30,566 nt of DNA from a virus: positions 1-30,566 of IMG/VR virus record IMGVR_UViG_3300025168_011682; one strand, written 5' to 3'. The notes under the pieces are model-generated. The model made no database searches, was not told where the DNA came from, and worked only from the letters and a program-made list of their open reading frames with translations. Of the stretch, positions 1 through 7,342 are shown one piece after another (positions within the stretch are counted from its first letter, which is position 1; the number at the start of each line of letters is the position of its first letter). Position numbers and translations under genes: made by a program.

Positions 1-1
1 T

Positions 2-862
2 GGTTGGTCGTATAGCAACGGCGGTGGTGCCGATGCTCTTTACGGATTTGATGTGTATCGTGCAAGACTAGGACTCAAGGGTCGTCTTGGCAAGGACGCT
101 TCTTTCCGTCTAAATGGCGAATGGACTCCCGGAAGTGAATTTGAACTTCTAGAAGCATTCGTTGATTACCGTGGTTTTGATTTCGCTGATGTTCGTGTTG
201 GTCAGTTTGTTTCTACTTTCTACAGTGGATTTGTTGCAAACCCTGCCGACCTTACTACGCAGACCTATAGCATCACTGCTCAAACTTTTGGGCAGGGATA
301 TGGTCAGGGTATCGAACTTTCCCGTTCGTTCGGAGAGGTCGAATTCAGTGCGTTTTACAACAACGGTTTTGATAACCTAACTGGTGTTTCCAACGGCGAC
401 TATGCCGCTGGTTTCCATGCAGGTTATGATGTTTGTGAAGGATTTTCTGTTGGTGGCGGTTACGCTTACATCGAAGGTCCAGCACAATACATGAGTTATA
501 CTCTTGATACTACAGTCACGCTCGATGAGTTTTCACTCAACGCAGCATGGATCTCGGATGATAGAATGGATGGTTGGGAAAACTACTCGCTAGTTACAAC
601 TGCCTCATTCAATCTCAGTGATCAATCACAACTGTTTGGTCAGTATGAGTACGGAAACCTTGGAGGTTTCGCTGGTGGTAAACTCAACGTGGGAACCATC
701 GGTCTTAATTATGATTTGACTAGAGGTGTCAAGTGGACCAACTCTGTTGGTTACGCTTTCGACGACATCGCTGCTGGATTCGATACCGATAATACCGGTT
801 GGAATGCTGGTGCTGGTCAAGGTGAATATGTGGTGCGTAGTTTCATCACAATTAGTTTCTGA
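2..862 (+). CDS. Phosphate-selective porin-like outer membrane beta-barrel (5' end missing)
   Basis: The reading frame is open from base 2, so the gene starts before the window and only the C-terminal 286 residues are seen. The chain alternates hydrophobic and polar residues in amphipathic strands rich in G, Y and F, and it ends in F, the usual C-terminal signal for BAM-dependent insertion. The stretch YRARLGLKGRLGKD followed by FELLEAFVDYRG and VRVGQF resembles the start of the OprO/OprP-type phosphate porin barrel. It would make a diffusion channel in the host outer membrane. It is followed 18 bases later by a small membrane protein and then a terminator, so the two probably share a transcript. 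A porin is unusual in a phage; the role (phosphate uptake or superinfection exclusion) is inferred. Barrel class is fairly sure, substrate is not. Confidence 0.75.
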   Translation, partial: GWSYSNGGGADALYGFDVYRARLGLKGRLGKDASFRLNGEWTPGSEFELLEAFVDYRGFDFADVRVGQFVSTFYSGFVANPADLTTQTYSITAQTFGQGYGQGIELSRSFGEVEFSAFYNNGFDNLTGVSNGDYAAGFHAGYDVCEGFSVGGGYAYIEGPAQYMSYTLDTTVTLDEFSLNAAWISDDRMDGWENYSLVTTASFNLSDQSQLFGQYEYGNLGGFAGGKLNVGTIGLNYDLTRGVKWTNSVGYAFDDIAAGFDTDNTGWNAGAGQGEYVVRSFITISF

Positions 863-880
863 ACATAAAGGAGAAATATT

Positions 881-1090
881 ATGTCTACTAAGAAAATGTG
901 TGTAAATCCGTGTCCTGTGACCGGTGATTGCGATAAAGATGTTGTTACCCGAACTTTGGGTAAGATCGGCGTATGCCGCAGTATGTTGATTACTCTTGCC
1001 CTCCTCCCATTCTCATGGGCAGGCGTGGTCTGGGTCGCCTCTTCGGTCAAGTCCCTATGGGATGCTGCGACCGTTGCAGTCGGTTCCTGA
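881..1090 (+). CDS. Small cysteine-bearing membrane protein
   Basis: This 69-aa protein has a strong ribosome binding site (AAAGGAG, 9 bases before the ATG). Residues 7-16 hold three cysteines around a CPVTGDC motif, and a fourth lies near residue 32. A single hydrophobic segment (about residues 34-55, LITLALLPFSWAGVVWVAS) should span the membrane. It lies between the porin and a terminator, so it is co-expressed with the porin. I do not recognise the family. The cysteine cluster could bind a metal or form disulfides; nothing in the sequence decides this. Confidence 0.75.
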   Translation: MSTKKMCVNPCPVTGDCDKDVVTRTLGKIGVCRSMLITLALLPFSWAGVVWVASSVKSLWDAATVAVGS

Positions 1091-1116
1091 TAATCTGATT
1101 TTATAATTTTGCGTTT

Positions 1117-1146
1117 AAACCCCGGTCATGGAAGACCGGGGTTTTT
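1117..1146 (+). terminator. Rho-independent terminator after the porin unit
   Basis: A perfect 10-bp stem, AACCCCGGTC / GACCGGGGTT, with a 6-base loop runs straight into five Ts. It ends the porin transcript. An ATG at 1128 lies in the loop and is not a gene start. Confidence 0.93.
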
Positions 1147-1150
1147 CGCA

Positions 1151-1158
1151 TATAAATA
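1151..1158 (+). promoter_or_regulatory. T4-type late promoter
   Basis: The octamer TATAAATA is identical to the T4 late promoter core. It follows the terminator by 4 bases and precedes the ATG at 1164 by 5 bases. A T4-like start about 6 bases downstream would put the transcript 5' end at or next to the ATG, so the resolvase message may be leaderless. Confidence 0.75.
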
Positions 1159-1163
1159 GTAGT

Positions 1164-1742
1164 ATGGCAATAGCAGGTATTGATTATTCTTTATGTGGTC
1201 CGTGTGTATGTGTCTTCGATGGAAGTATCGAGGATGTTTTTGGTATACACAAATGTTCTTTTTACTTTCTTACAAATGTAAAGAAACATGCAAGGGTATA
1301 TGAGGGAATCATCTTTGGTGAAATGTTTGATGATTATAACCATGAGTGCGAAAGATATCAAACCATTTCAGACTGGGCGGTTGATAAGGTTCTTGGGTGT
1401 GATCAGGTTGGTCTAGAAGGATATGCATACGGTGCTTCCGGTCGGGCAATCTTCCAAATTGCAGAGAACTGTGGATTGTTAAAATATAAATTGTATCAGG
1501 TAGGAAAACCAATTGAGGTTCTGACCCCAACTACCGTGAAGAAGCACGCCACAGGCAAAGGTAATGCCTCTAAGGAGTTGATGGTGAAGACTTTCGATCA
1601 AGATACTGGCATGAAATTAAAAAATACAATTACGCCTGATCGAACAACAATCGGCAACCCCATTACTGACATTGCCGATTCTTATTATATTTGTTCTTTA
1701 TTGCATTCTAACTTGAAGGCACTCGACGACCGGAGGATCTAA
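1164..1742 (+). CDS. RuvC-like Holliday-junction resolvase / RNase H-fold nuclease
   Basis: This 192-aa protein opens with a beta strand carrying D7 (AIAGIDYSL), then has E85 (VGLEGYAYG) and the pair D169/D172 (DIADSYYI). That is the acidic metal-binding set of RuvC-like resolvases. The segment VLTPTTVKKHATGKGNASKE matches the lysine-rich part after the third strand in this family. It likely cuts branched DNA during recombination or before packaging. The start was placed at 1164 because the longer frame begins inside the terminator hairpin. No Shine-Dalgarno is visible; a late promoter lies immediately upstream. The 3' end overlaps the convergent spanin gene by 35 bases. Confidence 0.8.
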   Translation: MAIAGIDYSLCGPCVCVFDGSIEDVFGIHKCSFYFLTNVKKHARVYEGIIFGEMFDDYNHECERYQTISDWAVDKVLGCDQVGLEGYAYGASGRAIFQIAENCGLLKYKLYQVGKPIEVLTPTTVKKHATGKGNASKELMVKTFDQDTGMKLKNTITPDRTTIGNPITDIADSYYICSLLHSNLKALDDRRI

Positions 1743-1950
1743 ATTCCTTCCAGACGAAGTACCCAGCAATACCACAAACACATATCCACAAAATAATATG
1801 TGATGAGTCAAATATTGACATTTGTAAAGAATTATTATCGATCGGGACCGTTTCAGATTCAACTTTAGGTGCCCCTTGGGAGGTAATGATTTTATTCCCA
1901 GTCGCCTTACAACTTGTAAGAAACGGTAACATAATTAAAAACTTTTTCAT
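1708..1950 (-). CDS. Small lipoprotein with C-terminal TM segment: unimolecular spanin candidate
   Basis: This 80-aa protein has a basic start, a short hydrophobic stretch and a good lipobox (L11-T-S-C14), so mature protein would be a lipoprotein starting at C14. A second hydrophobic segment at about 51-67 (HIILWICVCGIAGYFVW) is followed by a positively charged tail. Outer-membrane lipid at one end and an inner-membrane anchor at the other is the layout of unimolecular spanins (T1 gp11 type), which fuse the two membranes in the last lysis step. The linker of about 35 residues is short for the class. It overlaps the upstream holin-like gene by ATGA, which supports a lysis role. An Rz1-like part of a two-protein spanin is the alternative. 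Confidence 0.65.
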   Translation of the reverse strand: MKKFLIMLPFLTSCKATGNKIITSQGAPKVESETVPIDNNSLQMSIFDSSHIILWICVCGIAGYFVWKEFRSSGRRVPSS

Positions 1951-2399
1951 CTAGTCTTTCCTACTGCTGATCCAAAGTAAAATCCAACAATGGTAACGAG
2001 AATCTGTCTGTTCTCTGTGGTGAAAAGATATCCATCAACAGGAACAAATGTTGTGTCCTCGTATGTACCAAACAACCCAAAGAAATCTAAGAAGTGTGGT
2101 TTGTTTTCTACCAATTCAACTACGGTTGGGACCGAGAAGAATGGAAGAATGAATGGTGCAATGATTGTTCCGAATAGAATACAAAGAACAATGAATCGAC
2201 GGACCACTTTACCTGCATCGCTGCCGACTCTCTGGATCGCTTGATTATGTGATTCATTGTTTGCTTTATTTGCATCAAGTAATCTATTAAATCGCTCTTG
2301 TTCGTTTTGTCTTTTTTCTGCAAGAGACTTAAAGATAAAACCAGTGATGCTACCGCCAACTAATGATAAAAATTCTGCTGTTAGTAATCCTTCGATCAT
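1947..2399 (-). CDS. Holin-like membrane protein (3-TM type)
   Basis: This 150-aa protein has a hydrophobic N-terminus (about 5-24), a charged coiled-coil-like stretch (about 27-65), a long hydrophobic block (about 68-95) and a C-terminal segment ending VTIVGFYFGSAVGK. The last feature resembles the end of the GTA_holin_3TM family. Holins form holes in the inner membrane to time lysis. It overlaps both neighbours by ATGA, and the next gene has spanin architecture. The signal-peptide lysozyme that may partner it lies far away, at 19221-19664. Family assignment is by pattern only. Confidence 0.6.
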   Translation of the reverse strand: MIEGLLTAEFLSLVGGSITGFIFKSLAEKRQNEQERFNRLLDANKANNESHNQAIQRVGSDAGKVVRRFIVLCILFGTIIAPFILPFFSVPTVVELVENKPHFLDFFGLFGTYEDTTFVPVDGYLFTTENRQILVTIVGFYFGSAVGKTR

Positions 2400-2836
2400 G
2401 ACTTATTGTGTCTAAGTCTACCGTCGTTTTGTCTACGACGAAGAAAGACAACTTCTCCTGTTTCTTCGTTTCTAATGACAACTGGTTTAGATGGGTTTCG
2501 TAAAGAAAATCTTTTTATCTCCGTCCCCAGTTCAGAGGTTTCATCGATATACTTGTTCCATCTAGCACCACGAACTTTTCCTGCTTTTAGTTTTTCAAAC
2601 TCTTCGGCAGAGACGCTAAATGATTTACCCTCATATTTCTCTAGTTCTTTTTTCTTCTTCTTTTTTAGGAGTGGTTTGTCTAACCCAGCAACCTTATCAA
2701 ACGAACCGTTTGTATCAACTCCGCCCTGTGAAATAGAAGCACCGCCAGCATTTGTCGGTGCTTCTTCTATGAAGAATAATTCTAGTACCCCAGATTGTTC
2801 TTGTGTGTATTGTTTAAATTCTTCAAACGATTTCAT
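2396..2836 (-). CDS. Putative packaged internal head protein with capsid-targeting N-terminus
   Basis: This 146-aa protein starts MKSFEEFKQYTQE, closely like the T4 capsid-targeting sequence (MKTYQEFIAE in IPIII). A fitting gp21-type site is I-E-E near residue 24 (FFIEEA). The rest is charged and includes a run of six lysines (KKKKKK) and an arginine-rich end, suited to contact with DNA. No enzyme motif was found. It overlaps the preceding gene by TAATG and the next by ATGA. Cargo status is inferred from the N-terminus shared with seven other proteins in the window. Confidence 0.7.
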   Translation of the reverse strand: MKSFEEFKQYTQEQSGVLELFFIEEAPTNAGGASISQGGVDTNGSFDKVAGLDKPLLKKKKKKELEKYEGKSFSVSAEEFEKLKAGKVRGARWNKYIDETSELGTEIKRFSLRNPSKPVVIRNEETGEVVFLRRRQNDGRLRHNKS

Positions 2837-3213
2837 TATAGTCTCCTGAGTATCTGTATAACTTTTGTATCCATTGGGACTCGTACATATGCTTCATCTT
2901 CAGGAAGGTAATTTAGGTAAACCAAAAATGTTTTCACTAATGGTTTAAATCTATCTTCCATACGATAGAAAAGCATCTTAGTCGCTGCTTCCATCTCAAA
3001 TACATTATAAAAGATGATGATATGATTCAATATCAATCGTTCTTTAAGTTCTCCGGTTGAGAAGTATCTGCCAAACAGACGCTTGACATATTTGATTCGG
3101 TTTATATCCTCTTCAAATTCTTCTCTTCCCGAGCAAGAAGGATTTTTATAATTTTGCATTGCATAATCTTGGAATGCATCATCATCAAAACCATAATAAA
3201 TATTATCTATCAC
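2836..3213 (-). CDS. Conserved marine-phage protein of unknown function
   Basis: I start this 125-aa protein at a GTG (3213) one base beyond the stop of the upstream gene. The longer upstream frame merely shadows that gene, and the protein reads well from here (IDNIYYGFDDDAFQDYAMQNY). The segment with YVKRLFGRY, GELKERLILNH and FYNVFE resembles a family I recall as common in T4-like marine phages, with no known function. The fold looks helical. It overlaps the next gene by TAATG. Confidence 0.75.
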   Translation of the reverse strand: MIDNIYYGFDDDAFQDYAMQNYKNPSCSGREEFEEDINRIKYVKRLFGRYFSTGELKERLILNHIIIFYNVFEMEAATKMLFYRMEDRFKPLVKTFLVYLNYLPEDEAYVRVPMDTKVIQILRRL

Positions 3214-3214
3214 A

Positions 3215-3532
3215 TCAGTGTTCTTTCCACTTTCCTGCCGCTCGCCCTTGGGCAACTCGCTTCCCAACTTCCTTTTCAAATGCTTTTTGCATCTTAGTTT
3301 CTTGTGGGTTGCCTTTGGATCCAGCAGAAAAATGCTTTTGCATAATCTTGGTGATATCACCCTGAAGATGTGGTCCTTCGATCTTAGCAATCTCCGATGC
3401 TGCTGCATCGGCATGTGTTCCCATTTCTTCTGGGACGGCGGGTTCTCCGCCACTAATAACTTGACTAACCGCATCAATAACCCCCTTGAGGTTATTAGTA
3501 GTGCTGTTGTCAAATGGATTTGGTGCTGTCAT
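3215..3532 (-). CDS. Small hypothetical phage protein
   Basis: This 105-aa protein has a strong ribosome binding site (CAGGAGATAAACA-ATG) and an upstream ATAAATAC element that may be a late promoter. The N-terminal half is polar (S/T/N/A/G). The C-terminal half is basic, with KMQKAFEKEVGKRVAQGRAAGKW. No family recognised. It overlaps the upstream fusion protein gene by 4 bases (ATGA) and heads the small block that leads to the lysis genes. Confidence 0.75.
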   Translation of the reverse strand: MTAPNPFDNSTTNNLKGVIDAVSQVISGGEPAVPEEMGTHADAAASEIAKIEGPHLQGDITKIMQKHFSAGSKGNPQETKMQKAFEKEVGKRVAQGRAAGKWKEH

Positions 3533-5769
3533 TGTTTATCTCCTGTACTAAAGTATTTATGTGCAATTTCATTCAATTCACCCGGAGTCATTTTTTTATA
3601 ACGCCGTACAATTTCATCAGTTCCCTCTTCAGGAGGAGAATCAAAATCAATATCTTCCTCGGTGGCATCACGTTTTGCCATCTTGGTTGCGGTGCCGTAC
3701 ATCACCGACTTGTAATCTGAACCATAGCGTTTTTTAAAATCTTTCGCTTGCTTCTTCATTCCTTTTATATATTTCTCTTTTTTATCCTTCTCACCCTTAG
3801 TGAGAGTTCTCTCTTCAAGTTCCTGCATGTAAACTTCGTTGGTGTGAACCACTACGTTGTTTTCTTTCATAAACTCGTTACCAAGGAGGGAAGGATATAC
3901 ATTTGAACTGCGATCAGATAAAGAGAACTTTACATTTTCAAAAGTCTTTCGACCAATCTGCATGTCCATCTCGACCACATATCGTTCTTCAAATTTACCA
4001 CCACCCATGTTTATCTCTACAGTGTCAACCACTGGACGTTTAAACTTGGTGCTGTCGAAAACAAACCGGACTGTTCCTTTGCTTTCTTTTATTTCTCTTG
4101 CATCAACGACAGAATATGATGAGTTACCAGAATCAACTCTAGTTTTGATTGTACGTCCACCGATCTTGACAGTTTCAACACGACCGACAGTGAATGCCTC
4201 TGCCGGTTTAGTGATGAGTAGCGATCTCTCTACAATATCTCTGACGAGTTCGTCGCCATCGACAACTCCCTCTTCTTGATCCTCGTCGATATACTTTGTA
4301 TAATCTTGGGCACCAGAACCGGGAGAAGCGTTCACTTCAATGGCATATAGTTTTCCGTCCTTAGCAATCGCATGGTCTACGCCAGCAAGGATAGCACCAG
4401 ATGCCTTTGCAATTTTCTTTACAAATTTCTTTTCAGATTCAGAGAGGGAATATGGTTCGCTTTCTGCACCCAACGCCTTGTTGGTTCGGAAGTCTTTCTC
4501 TGCCTTGAGTCGTTTCATGGATGCGACGATTTTACCATCCATGACAATACTTCTTACATCTCCATCGATGTCGATCATTTCCTGTACAAGAATATCCTCG
4601 CCGCTTTTACGCAGTGATTGTACAACTGATTTGAAAGACTCTTGTGAGTCAACCTTCGCAACACCGATTCCCTCTGCGCCATGAAGTGACTTCACGATGA
4701 CCGGGAACTTTCCACCGACCTTCTTGTGCGCCCGATCAATCGATGACTCGTTTGTGATCAACGCGGTTCGTGGGGTATTGATATTTTCTCTTTCAAACAA
4801 AACGTGGGTGGCATACTTGTTACCAAGCAAGTCGAAAACTTGCTTTGAATTTATAACCAAAGTATTGCTACTGTCCAGACCCTCAACTAATGCTCGACCA
4901 CCTGCGGTCTTCATGGAGGATCCTCGGACAAAAGCAATTGTTTCTTTGACATTAATTGTAATGTCTTCGCCCTTCTTATCAATGTTTTCAATTGTTAGAT
5001 TGTCGCCGTCCACATCACCGATATATGCCGTGTCCGCACGAATGACCGTGGGTTTGTGTCCTAAGTCTTCTACTGCATCGATAAGTTTAGATGTAGTGTC
5101 TCCTTTATCAGAAGCACTAACGATGAGGAATCGTTTGAGGTTGTTCTTCTTTGGTTCCTTGGTTTCTTCGTTTAGACCCATCTCTTTCTTCAGAGTATCG
5201 AAGAGTTCTTTTGCAACTCTTTTACCAACACCCTTGGGAATTCCTTTCATAAAGGAGTCGAAGTCATTGTCAGTAACGGCAGCACGCATTTTCGACGCAC
5301 TCATTCCACTGACATCGGTTGCGTCTGGATCACGCTCACCGGCACTAACGACTTGAAACTTTTTAAGTCCCATTTCATCAACGTAGGGTGCGATGGTTTT
5401 CTTGAACTCATCGACCCGATCACCACCGACAACTAGGGTGATGTCGGTGTAATTTTTCTTTACAAGACTTTCAATTGCGGTGAAAACAGTCTTTGCATTT
5501 TTGTCGTTGACAATCCGGGCACGCGGGAAGAACTTCTTGAGAAATTTTACTTTATCTTTGGTCTGAAGAGGGTTCTTCTTTTTATCCTGCGTTCGACTGG
5601 GGAAAATAAAGGCATCCGCCCCCAGTTTCTTCGCAGTTGATAGGACAGCATCCACCAGTTTACCGTGACCGGTTGTTGGTGGTTGAAACCTACCGAATGT
5701 GAGGACAGCAGATTTCTCTTTCTGTCCCCTGAGTAGGGTACGTTCTTTTAATGAACGATATTCTATCAT
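3529..5769 (-). CDS. Nucleotidyltransferase / RimK-like ATP-grasp / aspartyl-protease-like fusion, probable packaged effector
   Basis: This 746-aa protein starts MIEYRSLKERTLL, a capsid-targeting-like N-terminus with an L-K-E site. Domains: (1) about 20-200, a cytidylyltransferase-like fold with GRFQPPTTGHGK (HxGH-type) and SGMSASKMR (ISSxxxR-type). (2) about 212-525, an ATP-grasp ligase close to RimK, with FPVIVKSLHGAEGIGV, an ILVQEMIDIDGDVRSIVMDG strand and the metal-binding AIEVNASPG. (3) about 530-660, a retropepsin-like domain with V-D-S-G and YPSLLGNEFM, like the RimB/RimK-associated proteases. (4) a basic tail with KYIKGMKKQAKDFKKRYG, which I recall as a recurring module in marine phage proteins. 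RimK adds and RimB removes glutamate on ribosomal protein S6, so a ribosome target is possible but inferred. I chose the ATG at 5769, which overlaps the upstream TGA and follows AAGGAC, over a TTG 15 bases earlier. Confidence 0.82.
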   Translation of the reverse strand: MIEYRSLKERTLLRGQKEKSAVLTFGRFQPPTTGHGKLVDAVLSTAKKLGADAFIFPSRTQDKKKNPLQTKDKVKFLKKFFPRARIVNDKNAKTVFTAIESLVKKNYTDITLVVGGDRVDEFKKTIAPYVDEMGLKKFQVVSAGERDPDATDVSGMSASKMRAAVTDNDFDSFMKGIPKGVGKRVAKELFDTLKKEMGLNEETKEPKKNNLKRFLIVSASDKGDTTSKLIDAVEDLGHKPTVIRADTAYIGDVDGDNLTIENIDKKGEDITINVKETIAFVRGSSMKTAGGRALVEGLDSSNTLVINSKQVFDLLGNKYATHVLFERENINTPRTALITNESSIDRAHKKVGGKFPVIVKSLHGAEGIGVAKVDSQESFKSVVQSLRKSGEDILVQEMIDIDGDVRSIVMDGKIVASMKRLKAEKDFRTNKALGAESEPYSLSESEKKFVKKIAKASGAILAGVDHAIAKDGKLYAIEVNASPGSGAQDYTKYIDEDQEEGVVDGDELVRDIVERSLLITKPAEAFTVGRVETVKIGGRTIKTRVDSGNSSYSVVDAREIKESKGTVRFVFDSTKFKRPVVDTVEINMGGGKFEERYVVEMDMQIGRKTFENVKFSLSDRSSNVYPSLLGNEFMKENNVVVHTNEVYMQELEERTLTKGEKDKKEKYIKGMKKQAKDFKKRYGSDYKSVMYGTATKMAKRDATEEDIDFDSPPEEGTDEIVRRYKKMTPGELNEIAHKYFSTGDKQ
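3553..3560 (-). promoter_or_regulatory. Late-promoter-like ATAAATAC
   Basis: Read on the minus strand, CATAAATACTTT differs from the T4 late core only in its first base and lies about 20 bases before the ATG at 3532. The same ATAAATACTT occurs upstream of the 64-aa gene at 6106. It lies inside the end of the fusion-protein gene. Confidence 0.45.
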
Positions 5770-5900
5770 CAGTCCTTGTTCCAAGGAAAGAATTTACGAA
5801 CCCAGTACCAGATCTTTCTGCCACTTAAGGCACCAAGACCAAAGACAACGATACTGTAAAAAATAGTTCCGAGAATGTTAGCAGTGTCTAAATTTTCCAT
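5769..5900 (-). CDS. 43-aa single-pass membrane microprotein
   Basis: This small gene has one of the best ribosome binding sites in the window (GGAGGTGATCT-ATG). The 43-aa product has a hydrophobic core (about 9-25, ILGTIFYSIVVFGLGAL), then a basic aromatic tail with RKIWYWVRKFFPW. Its TGA overlaps the ATG of the fusion protein (TGATG), so the two are translationally coupled. The tail suggests a membrane-interface helix. Function unknown. Confidence 0.8.
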   Translation of the reverse strand: MENLDTANILGTIFYSIVVFGLGALSGRKIWYWVRKFFPWNKD

Positions 5901-5911
5901 AGATCACCTCC

Positions 5912-6106
5912 TTATTTGGTGGACTTTGCACGCAACTTCGGTGCTGGTGCTTTTTTTGGTTTTACAACGGGGACTTCTGCGACAGGTGTAACTGGTTCTG
6001 GTTTAGGTAATGGTGTATAACCACAACGTGTTTTAGAACTAATTTCATCTCGACGAGATAGTCTTTTGATTTGATACGTCTTTGCATTTAATTTTCTAGA
6101 TGCCAT
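5912..6106 (-). CDS. Small basic proline-rich protein
   Basis: This 64-aa protein has a strong ribosome binding site (AAAAGGAGATAAAC-ATG). The N-terminal half is basic (SRKLNAKTYQIKRLSRRDE). The C-terminal half is a low-complexity run of P, V, A and K (PEPVTPVAEVPVVKPKKAPAPK). It resembles small nucleic-acid- or head-associated phage proteins but belongs to no family I can name. Confidence 0.75.
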   Translation of the reverse strand: MASRKLNAKTYQIKRLSRRDEISSKTRCGYTPLPKPEPVTPVAEVPVVKPKKAPAPKLRAKSTK

Positions 6107-6122
6107 GTTTATCTCCTTTTAA

Positions 6123-6130
6123 GTATTTAT
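6123..6130 (-). promoter_or_regulatory. Late-promoter-like ATAAATAC
   Basis: The minus-strand sequence GGATAAATACTTAAAAGGAG places a near-consensus T4-type late core just before the ribosome binding site of the 64-aa gene. It overlaps the stop codon of the upstream gene. Confidence 0.45.
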
Positions 6131-7341
6131 CCTTTTTCCCAGTTCTTGGCGGCATTAAAGTTTGCCTGTGAGAAATTTAATCTATCAACGAGTTTAAATG
6201 CCCGATTTGATAGTCTATCGATTGCAACAAAACCCTCCGGGGCAGTCACATCGAATCCATTGTCCGTCTTAAGGAAGAGTCCAATAGACTTAACCTGTTC
6301 GATCTTACGGACGAGAATCATCTTGACATCACGCAACGCTGCATGTACAGCGAACATCCGTAACAACGCCTTGGAGTTGCTTCGGATATATGACATCATT
6401 TGTTTCTTTACTTGTAGTTTCTTTTCTTTACCTTTTTCAGACTTCATCTTGGCAATGTCTGTATCAAATTTCTTTTCGGTCCACTCCTTGAATCCTGCAT
6501 ATGTGGCAGAGGGAGTTCCGAATGCTCCAGCACGGACGAGTGTATTATAGAATGTCTTAATGTATAATTGCATCGTGTCATCAGCAAGGAAATCATCCAT
6601 AACCTTCATGGTCTTTCGGTCCATCATGGCACGAATCTTCTGTAATTTCTTTTTAACTGCTTCTGTTTCTTTTGCAGTAAATGTTGCAACTCCCGTTTCA
6701 TCTTTAAGTGTTGCATCGTCAAACCATACTGCTGAGGTTTTCTTAAGATATGAAATATCAGGACCAAATGATGCCTTCATCGTCTGGAGATCATTGCCGG
6801 TATATTTGGTATGGAAAATGATTCCCATCTTTGCTTTGACAATTGTATTCGCAAGATCGCTATCTGCCGGAACAGCGTATGTGATTGTGTTTGGAGTAAA
6901 GGTAATATAATCTACGCCATCGATCTTCTGGGAAGCAAGATCGTCACTGAACATCATATCACCCTGTAGCACATCTTTGATTCCTAGTTTTGATAAGTTT
7001 GCTAACGCAACTTTCAATTTATCAGCAAGACCGCCTGTATGATTTTTAGCAATATCTGCGTTAGTATAGTTTATCTTTGGGGTAACATTGAAAACACTCT
7101 TCGACCCAACGAAGAACTTTCCGTTCTCGGGGTTGATGCCCGCAAAGACTGCGGGTGCGCCGTCCCATTTGACAGTGATGTTGTACTTTTTCGACCCACT
7201 ACCTGCTAACATTTTTACAAGAGATTCTGCAAAGGTAATTGCTTCTCTTGCACCCTTGGATCCATTGTTGATCAACTCGTCTTCAAGGTGTTCAAGGTGG
7301 AGGTTCTTTTCTTCGGATAAGAATCTTTTAAAATCTAACAT
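6127..7341 (-). CDS. KWDG-motif nucleotidyltransferase-like protein, probable packaged cargo
   Basis: This 404-aa protein starts MLDFKRFLSEEK, a capsid-targeting-like N-terminus with an L-S-E site. At residues 58-61 it has K-W-D-G (VKWDGAPAVFAG), the motif I lysine of the ligase/capping-enzyme nucleotidyltransferase superfamily. A motif III-like LQGDMMF is at 125-131 and a motif IV-like GIIFHTKY at 173-180. Similar proteins in T4-like cyanophages are, as I recall, listed under a DUF (DUF6267) without an assigned function. If active, it would form a lysine-AMP and join or modify nucleic acid ends. The C-terminal third is helical and basic. It follows the PAP2 gene after 1 base (TGATATG). Confidence 0.72.
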   Translation of the reverse strand: MLDFKRFLSEEKNLHLEHLEDELINNGSKGAREAITFAESLVKMLAGSGSKKYNITVKWDGAPAVFAGINPENGKFFVGSKSVFNVTPKINYTNADIAKNHTGGLADKLKVALANLSKLGIKDVLQGDMMFSDDLASQKIDGVDYITFTPNTITYAVPADSDLANTIVKAKMGIIFHTKYTGNDLQTMKASFGPDISYLKKTSAVWFDDATLKDETGVATFTAKETEAVKKKLQKIRAMMDRKTMKVMDDFLADDTMQLYIKTFYNTLVRAGAFGTPSATYAGFKEWTEKKFDTDIAKMKSEKGKEKKLQVKKQMMSYIRSNSKALLRMFAVHAALRDVKMILVRKIEQVKSIGLFLKTDNGFDVTAPEGFVAIDRLSNRAFKLVDRLNFSQANFNAAKNWEKG

Positions 7342-7342
7342 A

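Noticed and set aside
1128-1163. Upstream ATG for the resolvase at 1128
   Set aside because: It is in the loop of a strong terminator and before the late promoter, so the start at 1164 is better.
3214-3513. N-terminal 100 residues of the longest frame ending at 2836
   Set aside because: They overlap the well-supported 105-aa gene in another frame and have poor composition; the GTG at 3213 fits the stop overlap.
4340-5356. Several 80-220-aa plus-strand frames across the fusion gene
   Set aside because: They have no ribosome binding sites and run antisense to clear ATP-grasp and transferase motifs.
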